Positions 1 through 11,998 of a stretch of 64,000 bases of DNA are shown here, in pieces. The translations under genes and the position numbers were made by a program. The stretch comes from Mucidula mucida (Eukaryota; Basidiomycota; Agaricomycetes; Agaricales; Physalacriaceae), in NCBI GenBank assembly GCA_015501055.1, contig JADNYV010000002.1, positions 1,240,001 to 1,304,000 of the forward strand, given 5' to 3'. The notes under the pieces were generated by a model. The model saw only the letters and a program-made list of their open reading frames with translations, was not told where the DNA came from and made no database searches. Numbering within the stretch: position 1 is the stretch's first letter; each line of letters begins with the position of its first letter.

Positions 1-1094
1 GGATGATTCCTCCCTGCATATCGAATTGGAAGAACAACAAGGGTTTCACTATTCCTCTTGATAAACGATTAGCTGCCGACGGTCGTGGCTTACAGGACGT
101 AGGTTATATTTCTATTCAATCAATACGCGGTCTGACGTTTGTCTAGGTCCATATCAACGACAATTTTGCTAAATTTTCCGAGGCTCTCTTTGTGGCTGAC
201 CGACACGCGCGCGAGGAAGTACGGCAGCGTTCACTTATGCAACAGAAACTGCAGCAGAAGGAGAAGGCTTCCAAAGAGGAGAATCTACGTCTCATGGCCC
301 AACGCGCTCGGGAGGAGCGCGGAGGACTTGCACCGAAACCTACAGCGCAGAGTCAAGCGGCGATGAAATCCTCACTTGCCGCCTATGGCAGTGACAGCGA
401 GAGTGATTCGGACGCATCAGACGATAGTGCAGAGGACGAGGAGGCGAAAAAGATTCGTGACCAGATGAGGCAGGAGAAGAGGCGCGAGCGGGAACGAGAG
501 ATGAGGATGAATAACATGGGCCAGGAACAGCGTGCAAAGATGTTGGCTCGTCAACAGAACCGGGACATTTCAGAAAAGGTTGCCCTGGGTCTGGCGAAGC
601 CTACATTGTCCAAGGAGTCAATGCTGGATTCGCGGTTGTTTAACCAAGAATCGCTATCAAATAACTTTGCAGATGAGGATTCGTATAATTTATACGACCG
701 ACCTCTGTTTCATGGATCGACTGCCGCCGCTGCCATATACAAGGCACGGGGCAACATTGCGGAGGGCAATGACGAGTCGTTTGGTGGTGGCACCGACGAG
801 GGCATCGGGAAGGCGTTGGACAACGATCGGTTTGGGCTTGGACAAGTCAAGGTCGGATTCGAAGGTGCGAACGATCAGGAAGTACGGGAGGGCCCCGTGC
901 AGTTTGAGAAGGATACCGGAGATGTGTTTGGCCTCAACCAGTTTTTGGACGAGGCGAAGACAGGAAAGAAGAGAGGGCTGGATACCGAAGCGTGAGTAGC
1001 AAGAATTTCTGTTCGTAATTTGCACTGACAGGTACTTTGTAGTGGTGGTTCACGGAAACGACAACAACTTGAGAGAGCTTCAGACAGAGAGTAG
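1..1094 (+). CDS. PRP45: SNW/SKIP-domain spliceosome protein, Prp45-like (5' partial)
   Basis: Splicing and transcription co-regulator of the SNW/SKIP family, a scaffold of the activated spliceosome (NineTeen-related part) in the nucleus. The window opens inside the gene: the visible 330 residues begin with the family signature ISNWKN followed by the IPLDKRLAADGRG block, then the NDNFAKF and LFVADRHAREEV blocks that close the SNW domain, and an Arg/Glu/Lys-rich charged tail. Exons are <1-98, 147-991 and 1043-1094; both introns (48 and 51 bp) are GT-AG. I prefer the spliced end at 1094 over the stop at 993-995, because splicing adds a basic tail (GGSRKRQQLERAS) like that of homologues. Convergent with SEN54. 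Confidence 0.93.
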
Positions 1095-1137
1095 TGCTTT
1101 CGTACATGTAATTTTATTCTATTGATACATGTCACAA

Positions 1138-2266
1138 CTACAAGTTGGGCGCATGCATCTCCAACTCTTCGAATGCGCCTTGCATAAATCTGAAAAAGCC
1201 AACATTGCCTGCGTCTACTACAGCAATGACTGCAGTCTTCTTTCCCGCTCTTAGCGCAACAAATGGATTGCGTCTGGGAACAACTGGTTTCGGCCACCAC
1301 GTCCTTGGACTGAACCAACTAAATCTTGGAGGTGGCCGTGGAGTAAGCGGACGTTTTGGTGGAGGGATCTCGCTGGGAGGAGCTATTTCAAACAGAGTGT
1401 CAAGCTCTGCGAGTGAAGGCATTGGGGTAGTGCGTGCATTGATGACTACAATTTGCCATGGTGCGGGAGGAGGCGCAGACTTTTTGAATGGCGTGTTTGA
1501 CGGAGGTTTGTAGAGATTGAAGAGGGGAGTATATGGCGAAGAAGGGACGGGGGGAGGGAGAGATGGAATGGACGTGGGCTTTATCCGTATTGACCGAAAA
1601 AGCGACGCGTAAGATGGCAAGAATGGCGCGAAGAGTGATTGAATAGCCAAGTAATGCGATCAAGGAGGGATGGGCCGGGTGGAAGAGCCAGTAATGGATA
1701 CGGGGCGGCAGTCGGATAGTCTGGGAAAGGTGGCCGATAACGCGTGACCACGTAGCCTAGCCTTTTGAGATAGGCGTAGACTTGGTACGCCTCGAGCGGG
1801 ATATCACCACCGATCATGTCTGCATACGCTTGTTGGACGGACATTGGGCCGCCGTGTTTTGTGCAGACCATCGCGCCACGCTCGACGAGATAAAGCGCCT
1901 CTTCCGGCAAGAGCCAGTTCTTCCAGCCTAACCCGGCAAAATGCACGCCACGGGCCACAGTCACTTTTGCGCGTCGATCGGTGGGATCCCATTCTGCGTA
2001 GCTCATGCTTTGCTTGACACGGTCCGCGGCGCACGTAATGCTTCAAACATGGCATTGCGCGCACGCTGGAGGATATGCGCCTGCAAGGACGTCTCTGTTC
2101 CCTGTTCTCCGGTGGGCTCGTGCGATTTTTCACCACGTTTTGGAATGACTGGCCGCAACTTTGAGAGTTTAGTCCAGTCTGGACGATCCTCCTCGCCATC
2201 AGACTCGTTGGCATCGTCTTCCTGAGGCTTTGGCGCGGCGGTAGGCTGCAGGAGTCCGTCGTCCAT
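1138..2266 (-). CDS. SEN54: tRNA-splicing endonuclease subunit Sen54-like, frame broken twice
   Basis: Structural subunit of the tRNA intron endonuclease (Sen2-Sen34-Sen15-Sen54). Three collinear reading frames carry the protein: an N-terminal acidic part with SKLRPVIPKRGEK (from 2266), a middle part with VTVARGVHFAGLG and the helix LPEEALYLVERGAM (2006 down to about 1650), and a C-terminal part ending VIAVVDAGNVGFFRFMQGAFEE (to 1138), which is the typical Sen54 end. There is no plausible intron at either junction. Near 2005-2009 and again near 1620-1660 one missing base would restore a single frame of about 370 residues. It is either sequence error or a decayed copy; the high conservation on both sides favours error. 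Divergent from NOP58. Confidence 0.8.
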
Positions 2267-2542
2267 GATGGTATTAGGTCAAGTCAGTGCGAGTCATAAA
2301 AATGGTTGATCGATAAAAGTATTTTGTCGACTAATGGTGTAGTTGGGCTGAAACGAACTCTTGCTTGGTTTAGTGTCCAAAGACAACCAGAATTATAAGA
2401 AATTAAAAGCAAGGATGATAGTCGTCCATGCCGCAATGCCGATCTCAGCTGTTTCCCACGACGTCTGTGGGAATAACAAAATAAAAAGTTTGCACGCGTC
2501 TCTCTCCCCCATCCCTCGGCTCCCTTGTCGATTTCTGCCGTC

Positions 2543-4460
2543 ATGTTGGTCCTCTACGAGACCGCGATGGGCTATTGCCTCTTCAAAATGTCAAAGTCCG
2601 CGACCCCGGAGGATGTAGACCTCTGGAAAGAGTTTGAAAGTCCTGACAAGGCAAACAAACTGTCCGTCCAAGCCTATTCGACTATGTAATGTACTGATAG
2701 TGTTTAGACTGAAACTAAAAGCCATTCACCGATTCACAACAACGGCAACGGCTGTCGAGGAAATGACTGCGCTACAGGATGGAAAACTTGGTCCAGGCCT
2801 GAAAAAGTTCTTGACCGATGAAGTTTCTGGCAAGGGCAAGGGAAAGGAATCCTTGGTCGTCGCGGAGCCGACAATAGGTATGGAGACATTGTAATATTCC
2901 GATTGCCATACTCATTTCGTTTTCCAGGCAGCGCAATAAAAGAAACGCTGAGTATCAAGACGACATATAGTTCCGCTGGTCTTGATCTTTTCCGTGGTAT
3001 CCGAAGTCAATTGGCCTCCCTTCTTGACGGTCTTGACCCCAAAGATCTGTCAACAATGAGCTTGGGTCTAAGCCATTCGCTTTCTCGGTGAGCATCTCGT
3101 CACGCACTGAGAGTCGGGCTCTAACACGACTTTAGATTCAAAATCAAGTTTTCGCCTGACAAGGTCGATACCATGATTGTCCAGGCCATCGCCCTTCTCG
3201 ACGACCTCGACAAGGAAATCAACATATATGCCATGCGCGTCAAAGAGTGGTATGGCTGGCACTTTCCCGAACTTGCCAAAATCATCGTCGACAACATGGC
3301 CTACGCCAAGGTCATTCGTCAGATGGGTTTCCGCACCAACGCTTCCTCCACTTCATTCGCCGCTATTCTCCCAGAAGACCTCGAAGCCGCCGTCAAGGCC
3401 GCCGCAGAAATATCCATGGGCACAGAAATATCCGACGGCGACATCGACCACATACATTCCCTCTGCGACCAGGTCATATCCATATCTGCGTATCGTGCAC
3501 AGCTCTCCGAATACCTCCGCAACCGCATGAACGCCATTGCCCCGAATCTCACCGCGCTTGTCGGGGAGCTCGTCGGTGCACGACTCATAAGTCATGCCGG
3601 GAGCTTGATTAGTCTAGCAAAACACCCAGCTAGTACCGTGCAAATTCTGGGTGCAGAAAAGGCTCTCTTTCGAGCCCTGAAAACTAAACATGATACCCCA
3701 AAATATGGTTTAATATACCACGCGTCTCTCATTGGCCAGGCGCCTCCAAAACACAAGGGCAAGGTGAGGCATATCTAATAAACATGCGATTGGTACTGAT
3801 TTCGAGTTGAGATGGCTCGTATGGTCGCGACCAAAGCAGCTCTGTCAATACGTGTAGATGCTCTTTCGGATGCGGACGGCAAATCCGATACGGAGGCACA
3901 TGCAATAGGACTGGCACATCGCGCCAAACTCGAGTCGCGGTTACGCTCCCTCGAATACGCGGGTGACGCGTCTGGTGTCAAGCGGTTTGCTGGCAACGGC
4001 AAGCAGCAACAGCGGTTCGAGATGTCGGCGGATGCCAAAACGTATAACACGAAGGCTGACTTTGTTTCGACGCAACGTGAATCTCCAATGGAGATTGCTG
4101 TCAAGGCGGTATCGGATGTCAAGGAGGAGAAGAGGAAGGCGAAGGAGGAGAAGAAGGCAAAGAAGAAGGCAAAAGCGACTGATGCTGATGGAGATGTTAC
4201 GATGGAGGCACCTGCTGAATCGTCTGACAAGAAGGAGAAGAAACGGAAGCGGAGGGAAAGTGATGTTGTAGAAGCTAAAACCGAGGTATGCTTTGGCTTT
4301 TCGATTACTCGTTCTACGTTGCTGACAAGCATTCCAGGAGACCGAGGAAGAGAGGAAGGCAAGGAAGAAAGCGCGCAAGGCTGAGAAGGCCGCCGCCGCT
4401 GAAGCGCAAGCAAACGGCGACTCTTCACCCAAGAAAAAGAAGAAGAAATCTTCCGATTAG
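2543..4460 (+). CDS. NOP58: Nucleolar protein Nop58, box C/D snoRNP core
   Basis: Core protein of box C/D snoRNPs, which guide 2'-O-methylation and pre-rRNA processing in the nucleolus. Six exons (2543-2661, 2708-2877, 2928-3087, 3136-3763, 3812-4285, 4338-4460) give an unbroken 557-residue protein. The NOP5 N-terminal domain starts [15 protein letters not shown], the coiled-coil and Nop domain follow ([25 protein letters not shown] block seen here as [36 protein letters not shown]), and the C-terminus is the usual KKE/KKD-rich tail ending KKKKKKSSD. All five introns are 46-52 bp GT-AG. The start matches the family's conserved N-terminus. Transcribed away from SEN54, with 276 bp between start codons. 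Confidence 0.97.
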
Positions 4461-4542
4461 GGCATCAGCGAGTATCTTGTTGTATCTACGTGTTTTAATT
4501 TAATGGTATCGTACATATTGTAAATCTCACGCACAGAAAAGA

Positions 4543-6097
4543 TCATTTCGGAAATGACAAGATGAGATGCAGTATAATGTAAACAATGGGGAACGCGAGG
4601 AGGATCTTCGCAAAGAGACCCAGTCCAGTTGGGCCCATATCCACCGCTTCATGCAAGGCCTGATCAATATCTTTGGCCATTGCATCCATCCCAAACTTGG
4701 TCCTGGCACGGTCTTTAGCTCTCGATGAAAGGGCTGCTCTCTCATCTTCGGTGAGAGCGTTAATTTCCTTCAATGCTTCGGCCCATAACTCCACCTCTGG
4801 CGCGCGCAACCATCCAGTCCGCACCTCCGGCGGGTCATCTACAACACTCTCCACAGGACCACCAGAGTCGCACGCCAGCACAGGCACACCCCCGATCATG
4901 CCTTCGACCGGGCCAATGCCAAAATGCTCATTTGCAGGTGTATACAAAAAGGCGCGTGTTGACGGACTGGAAAGCAGTGCTGTCCGTTGCGCTGTGGTGA
5001 AGTTGAGGAGGAAAAGAACGTCTGGGTTGTCCTTTGAAACGTTGAGAGGAGGATCTTGGTCTGGGACGACGTGGGAGCGATGACGTTATAGGATAGAGAA
5101 TGGGATTTGGCAAGGTCGATAAGTGAATATAGTGTGAGCATGTTGTCTTCAACACGAGGGTCGTATCCACCAGCTAGTACTAGTCGCGGTCGATCGGAGA
5201 GGCTGGAGAAAGCGAGTGCAAAGGAGGATACGGCTAGTGCAGCGTTCTTCTTTTTCTCGAATCGGTTCAATGATATGAACGTTGAACGCGAGGAGACGAC
5301 GCGGGAGATTTCAGGATCATTGAAATTGACGGGGGCTTCGTATACCTCGATGTTAATACCCGGATATACGACACGAGGGTTTACTGGAATGGAAGGGAAA
5401 TACGCCTTGAAGACGCTAGCTGTAAAGTTGGAGTTGGCGAGAATCACGTCGGATTGTCCTGGAACAAGTATTCAAATCAAATCGGGCATGATACAGATTG
5501 TCAAACGTACGCGTAGTGAGTTCTTCCAGCCAGTCCATGGGCATTCTGTATAATCTCTTCAAGAGGCTGCCGCGCATCTTCATTTGGCCATGAACGAAAG
5601 CACCGTTGGCTAGCAGTTTGTCTGGAAAATGACAGTAGAACACTACCCGTGTCTTGCCAATCATCTGGAGGAGAGGAACGCATGTTGAGAGTTGGTCGAC
5701 GAAGAAGACATCGTATTTCGGTGCTGAAGGTCGGAGGATGTGTGTTGTAAGATGAAGCTGAGTGGCATGGGCGAGCAAGATGTGCAACTTTCCACGTATT
5801 GACCGGGGGAATGGAGGGTGAATGCCGTGGACGTTTAGAGTACCTACTCATAGAGTTAGATCATTCATAATGCTCAGGCAAATGACGTACCATCTCTGGT
5901 TTCCTCGAAGCAATGGCTAGGATCATGGTGGCTTGTATAGATGTCTACCGAGTGCCCAAGCTTCTGGAGACCGAGAGCGGCGTCCACGACAAGGCGTTCC
6001 GCACCGCCTAACAAGTCATTATTTGTGGACAAGCATGCAATCAGCACTGACCAATGCCCAAGTCGGGATGGATAAACGCAACACGTAGAGGAGCCAT
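4543..6097 (-). CDS. ALG2: Alpha-1,3/1,6-mannosyltransferase Alg2
   Basis: ER glycosyltransferase (GT4) that adds the second and third mannoses to the dolichol-linked N-glycan precursor. Exon 1 (6097-6052) encodes [16 protein letters not shown], joined by a 44-bp intron to [14 protein letters not shown], the family's nucleotide-sugar loop. Later blocks are [23 protein letters not shown], the [16 protein letters not shown] acceptor-loop and a C-terminal hydrophobic anchor ([20 protein letters not shown]). Introns: 6008-6051, 5844-5890, 5459-5510. The coding sum is 1,412 nt, two over a multiple of three: around 5031-5042 the frame passes from ...QTKILLSTF to ...[13 protein letters not shown] only if one base (probably a T in the TTT run on the coding strand) is missing. 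Otherwise complete, about 470 residues. Confidence 0.93.
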
Positions 6098-6202
6098 ACA
6101 AGCTGGCATTTACGCGACTTTGACAATGAAAGAGTAGGCGACGTGGACGTGTATAGCAGTTTCTCACGCTAAATTTAGTTACACTTTACATTTATAACTA
6201 CT

Positions 6203-8217
6203 TCATGAGCGCTGCGATCTCCAAAGGACCGTAGGACGCTTCTCCCACTCAGATAACCATCCAGCACGAGCACCCTCTGTCCCTTCGACATTAGGCAATG
6301 CAAAGACAGCGGTGACCAACCAGACGTCCTGGCCAGTGCCGTCATGTTCTGCCCGAAGAGTTGGCATGACCGCTCGCGGTACCATCAAGTTGGTATTCGC
6401 GTCTGTTCGTAACGCTTTCCCGACGCGACTTGGTGTACCCAAAAGATCAACAACACCAACAACACCTGCTTTGGACGCCGCGCGAGCCTCGCCGCCCTTT
6501 TCGTACGTACCAAACTCTTCTCCTCCAGGAGTAGGATCCAATGCGCGCCCACTCTTTCCTTGCCCATATACGGCAAAACCTCCCTCGGCAGATGAAAGCT
6601 GTCGGCCACTGCGGATTCTATGTACACGCAAATGCCATAGCGGTGCTTCAGGCGTAGGAGGGACAAGCCAGGTCTCGACATCGACGTCCTTCCACGGGTA
6701 CCACATTGACCGGAGCCATTTGTCGTTCTCGAACCTGGCTTCTCGAGTGTCCCTCCGGATTTCCAGGTCTCTCCGCCGTCGTCACTTAACGCAAGCGCAT
6801 TGTCCCCACCAACCTCTTCCAATGTTCCATTACCGACCGGAACACTGTAACCAAAGGCCGTGGAATAGGCGAATTTACCATACTTGGCTGCTCCTTGTTT
6901 GACAGGGTATGAACACTGCTGACCGGACGACAGGATGTATGTGTGACCGCCCAAGTTCGTGGCAATGTGTAATGGGTGGCGGAGAATCTTCGTCGTTTCC
7001 AGGAGTCCTGCAGGATATGATTCCTCCGAGGAAGTCCAGAAGGGGTGAGAGTCTGGCAATGAGAGGGTGACAAATGACTTGCAGCACCAATATGGTGAGC
7101 CAGGAGAGTTATAGTTTTCTGTCATGTTGTGATTCGGGTAGACGTAGCCAATTGTCAAGGTGCCGTCGCTATTGAATGCTCCTGCTTGTTTGGCCCACCA
7201 ACGGATATTGCGAAGCTGTAAGCCTTTTACGACACCCCAAGTTAAGGGCGCAGGCAAATCAACGTCTGCAAAGGCAAGGGCTCCCCAAAAGGATGACATT
7301 GCCCATCGATATGTTAAGCTCCTTCCAAAAGGAACTGCTCTTCCTGATGAGCAGAGCGATAAGTGAAAATACTATTCTTTTCTACGAGACTTACCTTCAG
7401 TATCGAAATAACGAACAAAGTCCAAAGCGAATTGCCGTGCACGGTTACGATACTCGTCGCATCGAACAGGGTCTTCAGCTGTTGAAGCTTAGAATAGGCA
7501 AGTTGCGCGAACTGTATGGCAAAGGACGACGAGTAATAGTCGAGTTGCACGACGCCTTCTGGACCATCGCGGGACCAGCCATCACTGATATAGAAAGTGT
7601 CGAGATGATCAAGATCGGCCTTCATCCGTTTAGCATCAAAGCGCGACGATCCGACCTTGGATAAACCGAGATTGGCGAAAACCTACAGATTCTTCAGAGA
7701 AAAGTCCGAATACGCGTGGAAATCGGCGACTCACGCGAAACCAGAGCCAGTTGGTGTTGGGCATCTCCTTGTCGTTCATAGTGTTCAACCAATTCGCGAC
7801 CTTCTCTTTGGCCTCTGGGGTGAGAGGGTCCCAGAGCTTCTCCCTGGCCACGGCAATGGCAAATCCAAGGGCAGAACACTCGACCATCCGCTGATCCTTG
7901 TCCCTCATATTGCCCCAGAACTCGTCGCTGTCGGGGTCTGTTCCATTAGCCAAGCCGTTGACCCAGCGCCTTGTTCCTTTATATTCGTATCCTCCAGCGA
8001 GCATAGAGGCCAGACCCCATATTGGGCGAGAGAACCCTTCGAGTTGGGCAGCAGCCTCGTCGTAGTGGGTACCAGTGTATCCGAGATGAACACGAGCACC
8101 TCCGGGAGAAGTATGACTTTCCAAGGCGTCGAGAAGCTGGGTCAAGAATTTCTTGAGATCATCCTTGCTTTCGATGGGATTGGGCCCGAACGGCGTGGTA
8201 GTTCCAAAAGTATTCAT
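6203..8217 (-). CDS. DUF2264 family protein
   Basis: Member of the DUF2264 family, found in bacteria and fungi, probably an (alpha/alpha) toroid-type protein related to polysaccharide-acting enzymes; its reaction is not established. Recognisable blocks are [13 protein letters not shown], the helix [48 protein letters not shown], the [15 protein letters not shown] segment and [18 protein letters not shown] near the end. Introns are 7683-7734 and 7344-7394. Exon sum is 1,912 nt; two breaks, near 7479-7490 (AAGCTTCAAC on the coding strand) and 6755-6766 (TGGAAATCC), are each mended by one added base, giving 637 residues. No signal peptide at the chosen ATG. Confidence 0.85.
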
Positions 8218-8405
8218 GGGGGGCTACATCCCAACAGCACACGATGCGGGGTATTTGAGGAGAAGGAAACATGCGGACCGTCGGCCCGTTTCGCTGAAGC
8301 CGCTTCGGACCGACCTCCGATCCAACAAGAGGATGTGCAGAAAGTTAAATGCAAGGAAATTGATATTTAGATAATGCAAGGTATATGATCTTGAGATGCT
8401 GTGTT

Positions 8406-10478
8406 CTACGCTATTACAGGTATCCGGCTTTCAAGGGAAACTGGCGAAGCAGTTGCATGTGCCGCTGCGACAAGATTTGTCGTCGACGAAGTGGGTGCAT
8501 TACGAAAGTGATCAGCTTCCACTGCTAGTTGATAAAGATCATGCTGATAGCTCAACTCGCCTCGATCGAACTTGTTGGGGACGTCCGAATTGTGAGGTAG
8601 AATTGGGAGAAGCGAACGAGCCTTGATACTCTCTCCCCCATCGACGCCCCAGCTAAAAACCGGCGGTTCGTACTTCTTCATCCAGCAATGATTCATGGCA
8701 TTCACAATGGACAACCGATGACGAGGATCCGGTTGCAGTAGTTGCTGTAAAAAGTCCCTGGCTACGACGGATCAGCATTGAGAATGGCTAGAAAACCATC
8801 GTTAACACTGACCGCCTTCGCTGCATTTATGATAATACGTGTTGAACAGAGCTAGCACTCTGGGTGTATACCTCTCCTTCAGGCGTTTGCATTCGGCGTC
8901 GGGTTGGTGGTGGTAAATATTGAGCATATGTCTCCCAGCAAAACTTGGTACCAGTCAAAACAGGGATACGACTGGCTGGAAAGTATACGCACAACTCATA
9001 GATTATCTGACCAAACGCCCAACTGTCAACTAACTTGGTATATCCAAGGTTTGGCGTCTCGGCCTGGTTGGAAATGCGCAAGGCATGCAGCTCAGGTGCC
9101 ATGAAGTACGGCGAGCCACAGAACGTCTGGAAATATAAGAGCTGATCGTTGAGAGTATGTGGGGCGACTAACTTTAAACTGGCTCTTCAGCTCTACAACT
9201 GTAGAAAGGCCAAAGTCTGCCACCTTGAACATTTGGGGATAAGTCGCTGTCACCAGAATGTTCTAACAAAACTACTTCAGCGGAGTCTCGCACAGAGGTG
9301 GAAGGTAGGCACCTCTGGCTTGAGGTCACGATGTACAATACCGCGCTTATGCATGTACTGCGTTTAATGAGAACTAAAGACGCATAAAGACGGACAGCAC
9401 TCACCTCAAGCGCAGAGCATATTTGGTATGCCATATGTTGCGCCATTGGCTCGTCAATGACAGTCTGATTCTTCAATATGTAACTCGCAAGATCGCCATT
9501 ACCGGCGTATTCAAGGACGATATCTAGAACTGGATGAGTTGATACAAAGCAACGAAATCTCATAACATACATATGCTTGAGCTATAAAAGGCCTCTTCGA
9601 ACTTGATAATGTAAGGGTGGACGAGCGTAGTCAATATTTCAATTTCTGTGGCGGCCATCTTTCTGAGATCCTGCGTGTAAAGACCGTGCAGTTGCTTGAT
9701 GGCATAACATCTTCCCGTTTTTCGCGAGAGGGCTTTGTGTACCTCCCCGTAACTTCCTGAACCCAGTGATTGCATGATATCGTATTGTTCAAGAACATTG
9801 CGGAGTTTATCTTGCGTGAGCAGACGGAAGACGAAGACTGGAAAATATGAGAACTTGAAGGCATCGAAGGGGCAAACGCACCGTAGGGATTTTGGTAATC
9901 GCCAAAAAGGATTCGGCTTCCGTTTGCAAGATAGCGACTCTCTCCGGAGGGTATCGGCTTATTATCAAACTAGCCGACTTGTTAAGGGGGGGGCACATAG
10001 CGTGGACGTCATGATCCTACCAAAATCCCATTCGTGCTAGTATTCTTCAAACGTACATCATTTTCGCCGTGCCATTCGAGCGAAAAGTGCTGGCCGCCTA
10101 TGCACGCCATAGGCAACGTAAATCGAACGTGGATGAATTAAGTGCGTGATACTCACTGACGTGTATATCACCCAATTGATAGTGGTTATTTCTACTGCGC
10201 CCAATGGTGACGCAGGGAAAATTTCTGTAAAGATTTATCCTCTCGGCATCATCTTGGGTGCTTAAGGGCATAAGACATCCCCAAAGGTCCTCGGAGGATT
10301 CGGTGGCATAGGCTTGAGAGTTTAGCTGTGTAGGTTGGGTGGCGCCGGCGTCGGGGTCATTCACGTTGGGCGATGTGGGCAATGCATCGTCGCAGTAAGG
10401 ATCCACGCGTGGAATAGGCTCCATCGGGTTGAGGGTGTAGGCGTTATAAGGAGAGTCGTAGGACGAATAGTACATCAT
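8406..10478 (-). CDS. FHA-domain serine/threonine kinase, Rad53/Chk2-like
   Basis: Probable checkpoint kinase of the Chk2/Cds1/Rad53 group. The N-terminus (about residues 85-175) is an FHA phosphothreonine-binding domain: VTIGRSRNNHYQL, the GQHFSLEWHG block, LKNTSTNGIL and NGSRILFGDY. The kinase follows with glycine loop LGSGSYGEVHKA, Lys in YAIKQLHG, catalytic loop GIVHRDLKPENIL, Mg-binding KVADFGLS and APE-type GSPYFMAPE. The C-terminal lobe ends DFLQQLLQPDPRHRLS. At least eight short introns fit; for example one ends at TTGTTAG just before the codons for NILVTATYPQ. Between IIYEL and LKERYTPRVLALF the frame is uncertain and near 8878-8885 one missing base would help. Chk2 assignment rests on domain order only; substrate unknown. 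Confidence 0.85.
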
Positions 10479-10675
10479 TGTCCTCGCTTTTGTAGTCGTA
10501 GCAATGGTCCAAGTGGTAGTTGTTGTCGGAACGCGTTTTTCACGCGTTCAGTCCTTTGAGGGACAATGAGACGCCTGTGTTTGTTCAAACAAAGTCTTGA
10601 TGGTCATGTAGGAGAACAAAGTGCATGTTTTGACGTAATCGGACATGTGCAGACACGCTAATGTAGATACATAAT

Positions 10676-11937
10676 TTATTCATCGTCGTCGCTGCCATAA
10701 CCAGCAAGACCAAGCCCGGCTTGTACCACAGGCGGCGTGCGTTGTGGCAGAGAATTCTTTACACCATTGCGTTGTCTGATCTCTGCAAAATACTTGAGCC
10801 CTTCCAGCGTATCCGCGCTCAGCAGCCCAGTTGCTTGCGGAGGCTGTTCAGCAGGTTGCGGAGACGGAGGTGCCTCAAGCCGTGGTCGCTTCCGGTCCGG
10901 TCCCTCGCTCTGTTCCTCTCCTTCACCTTGCAGATTGCCATCCTCGTCAAGGGTATCACCATCCTCCAGAGCGCGTATTGTACGCATCGCATCCACAATG
11001 CGAGGATCCATCTTTGAGCGAATCACCTCTTGTCCCATATCCTCCAACCGCCGTTTCTCGTTAACCTTGGACGTCGGGTTGGGGTCTTCTGTCGCCCAAC
11101 GTACGTTCAGAATCTCATCATTGTCCAGCGACTGACAAGCCATTGCCTCCTTGGCAAATTGGGCGTGTACTTCCGACTTGTAAGTCACAAAGGCCACGCT
11201 TCGATATTGTAACACTTTGACTGCCCAGCCAGTCTCCGAGTCATCTAACCAAGTGAGAGACGTATCAGATGCAATAAGCCTTGTACGCACCTCTTTCGAT
11301 TTCCCCAAACTCTTTGAAATGTCTGCGAACAACTTCCTCGGTTTCAAGACCAACACCGGTCTCTTTTATACGACCCACGTACAAAGTGCGGTTCTGCCTG
11401 TTGAAGCTACCAACACCTCCCATATCGTCACGATAGTCCGCAAACTTGTCACGAGCGAAACAGTCCTTGGCGCTGTCGGGTAATACGTTTGAAGCATCCG
11501 GTAGACAATGGAGGTATTCGCATTCCCAACCATAAGGACAGCAGCCACGGGCGAAGAAGAGACATGTGTATTTGTTTCCCGTAGTGTTTGCACGGGTAAG
11601 CCCAGAATCCTTTTTGAGATTGCAGCGCGTCTGGGACTTGACTTTGCTGGAACAATGTGTGAGCTAAGATGAGCCTAGCTTCAACATAAACACGTACTTT
11701 GAGTAGCTGTCCTCTCGGTCTCCACCAGCCCATTTGTTATACCAGATATCTAAGATAGATTCAATACGATGCGAAGCCAAAGTCAACAAACTGACTGTAT
11801 TCCTTTCCGGTCTGGGGTGTTTCCTTGTGCTCGACCTCGCCCGGCTTGACTTGTTTCCGCGCTGGTTTTGTCAATTTCTTCTGTTTCTTTGACTTTGGGA
11901 CGACTGCGACAGTCTGCGTTTCTGTTGCGGCGTTCAT
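10676..11937 (-). CDS. CWC2: Pre-mRNA-splicing factor Cwc2
   Basis: RNA-binding spliceosome protein of the NineTeen complex that contacts U6 snRNA. Frame is intact through four introns. The N-terminus is basic (MNAATETQTVAVVPK...), followed by the Torus region with WYNKWAGGDREDSYSK and the CCCH zinc finger CLFFARGCCPYGWECEYLHC, then an RRM (NRTLYVGRI, VAFVTYKSEVHAQFAKEAM) and the conserved LNVRWATEDPNP linker. The C-terminal acidic-proline tail ends LGLAGYGSDDDE. The start codon lies only 61 bp from the start of the divergent PhoD-like gene, so the two must share a very short promoter. Confidence 0.96.
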
Positions 11938-11998
11938 GGTGGAGGTTCAAGCCAAGGTGAAGCGCTGACGTAAGGTGCTCTTCGTGCTGTCTGCCATC

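Noticed and set aside
2003..2010. Programmed -1 ribosomal frameshift in SEN54
   Set aside because: No slippery heptamer or downstream structure is evident, and similar single-base breaks occur in many unrelated genes, so loss of a base is simpler.
9170..9345. Frameshift in the kinase after HRDLKPE
   Set aside because: Ending the intron at TTGTTAG instead of the first AG restores NILVTATYPQMFKVADFGLS without any change.
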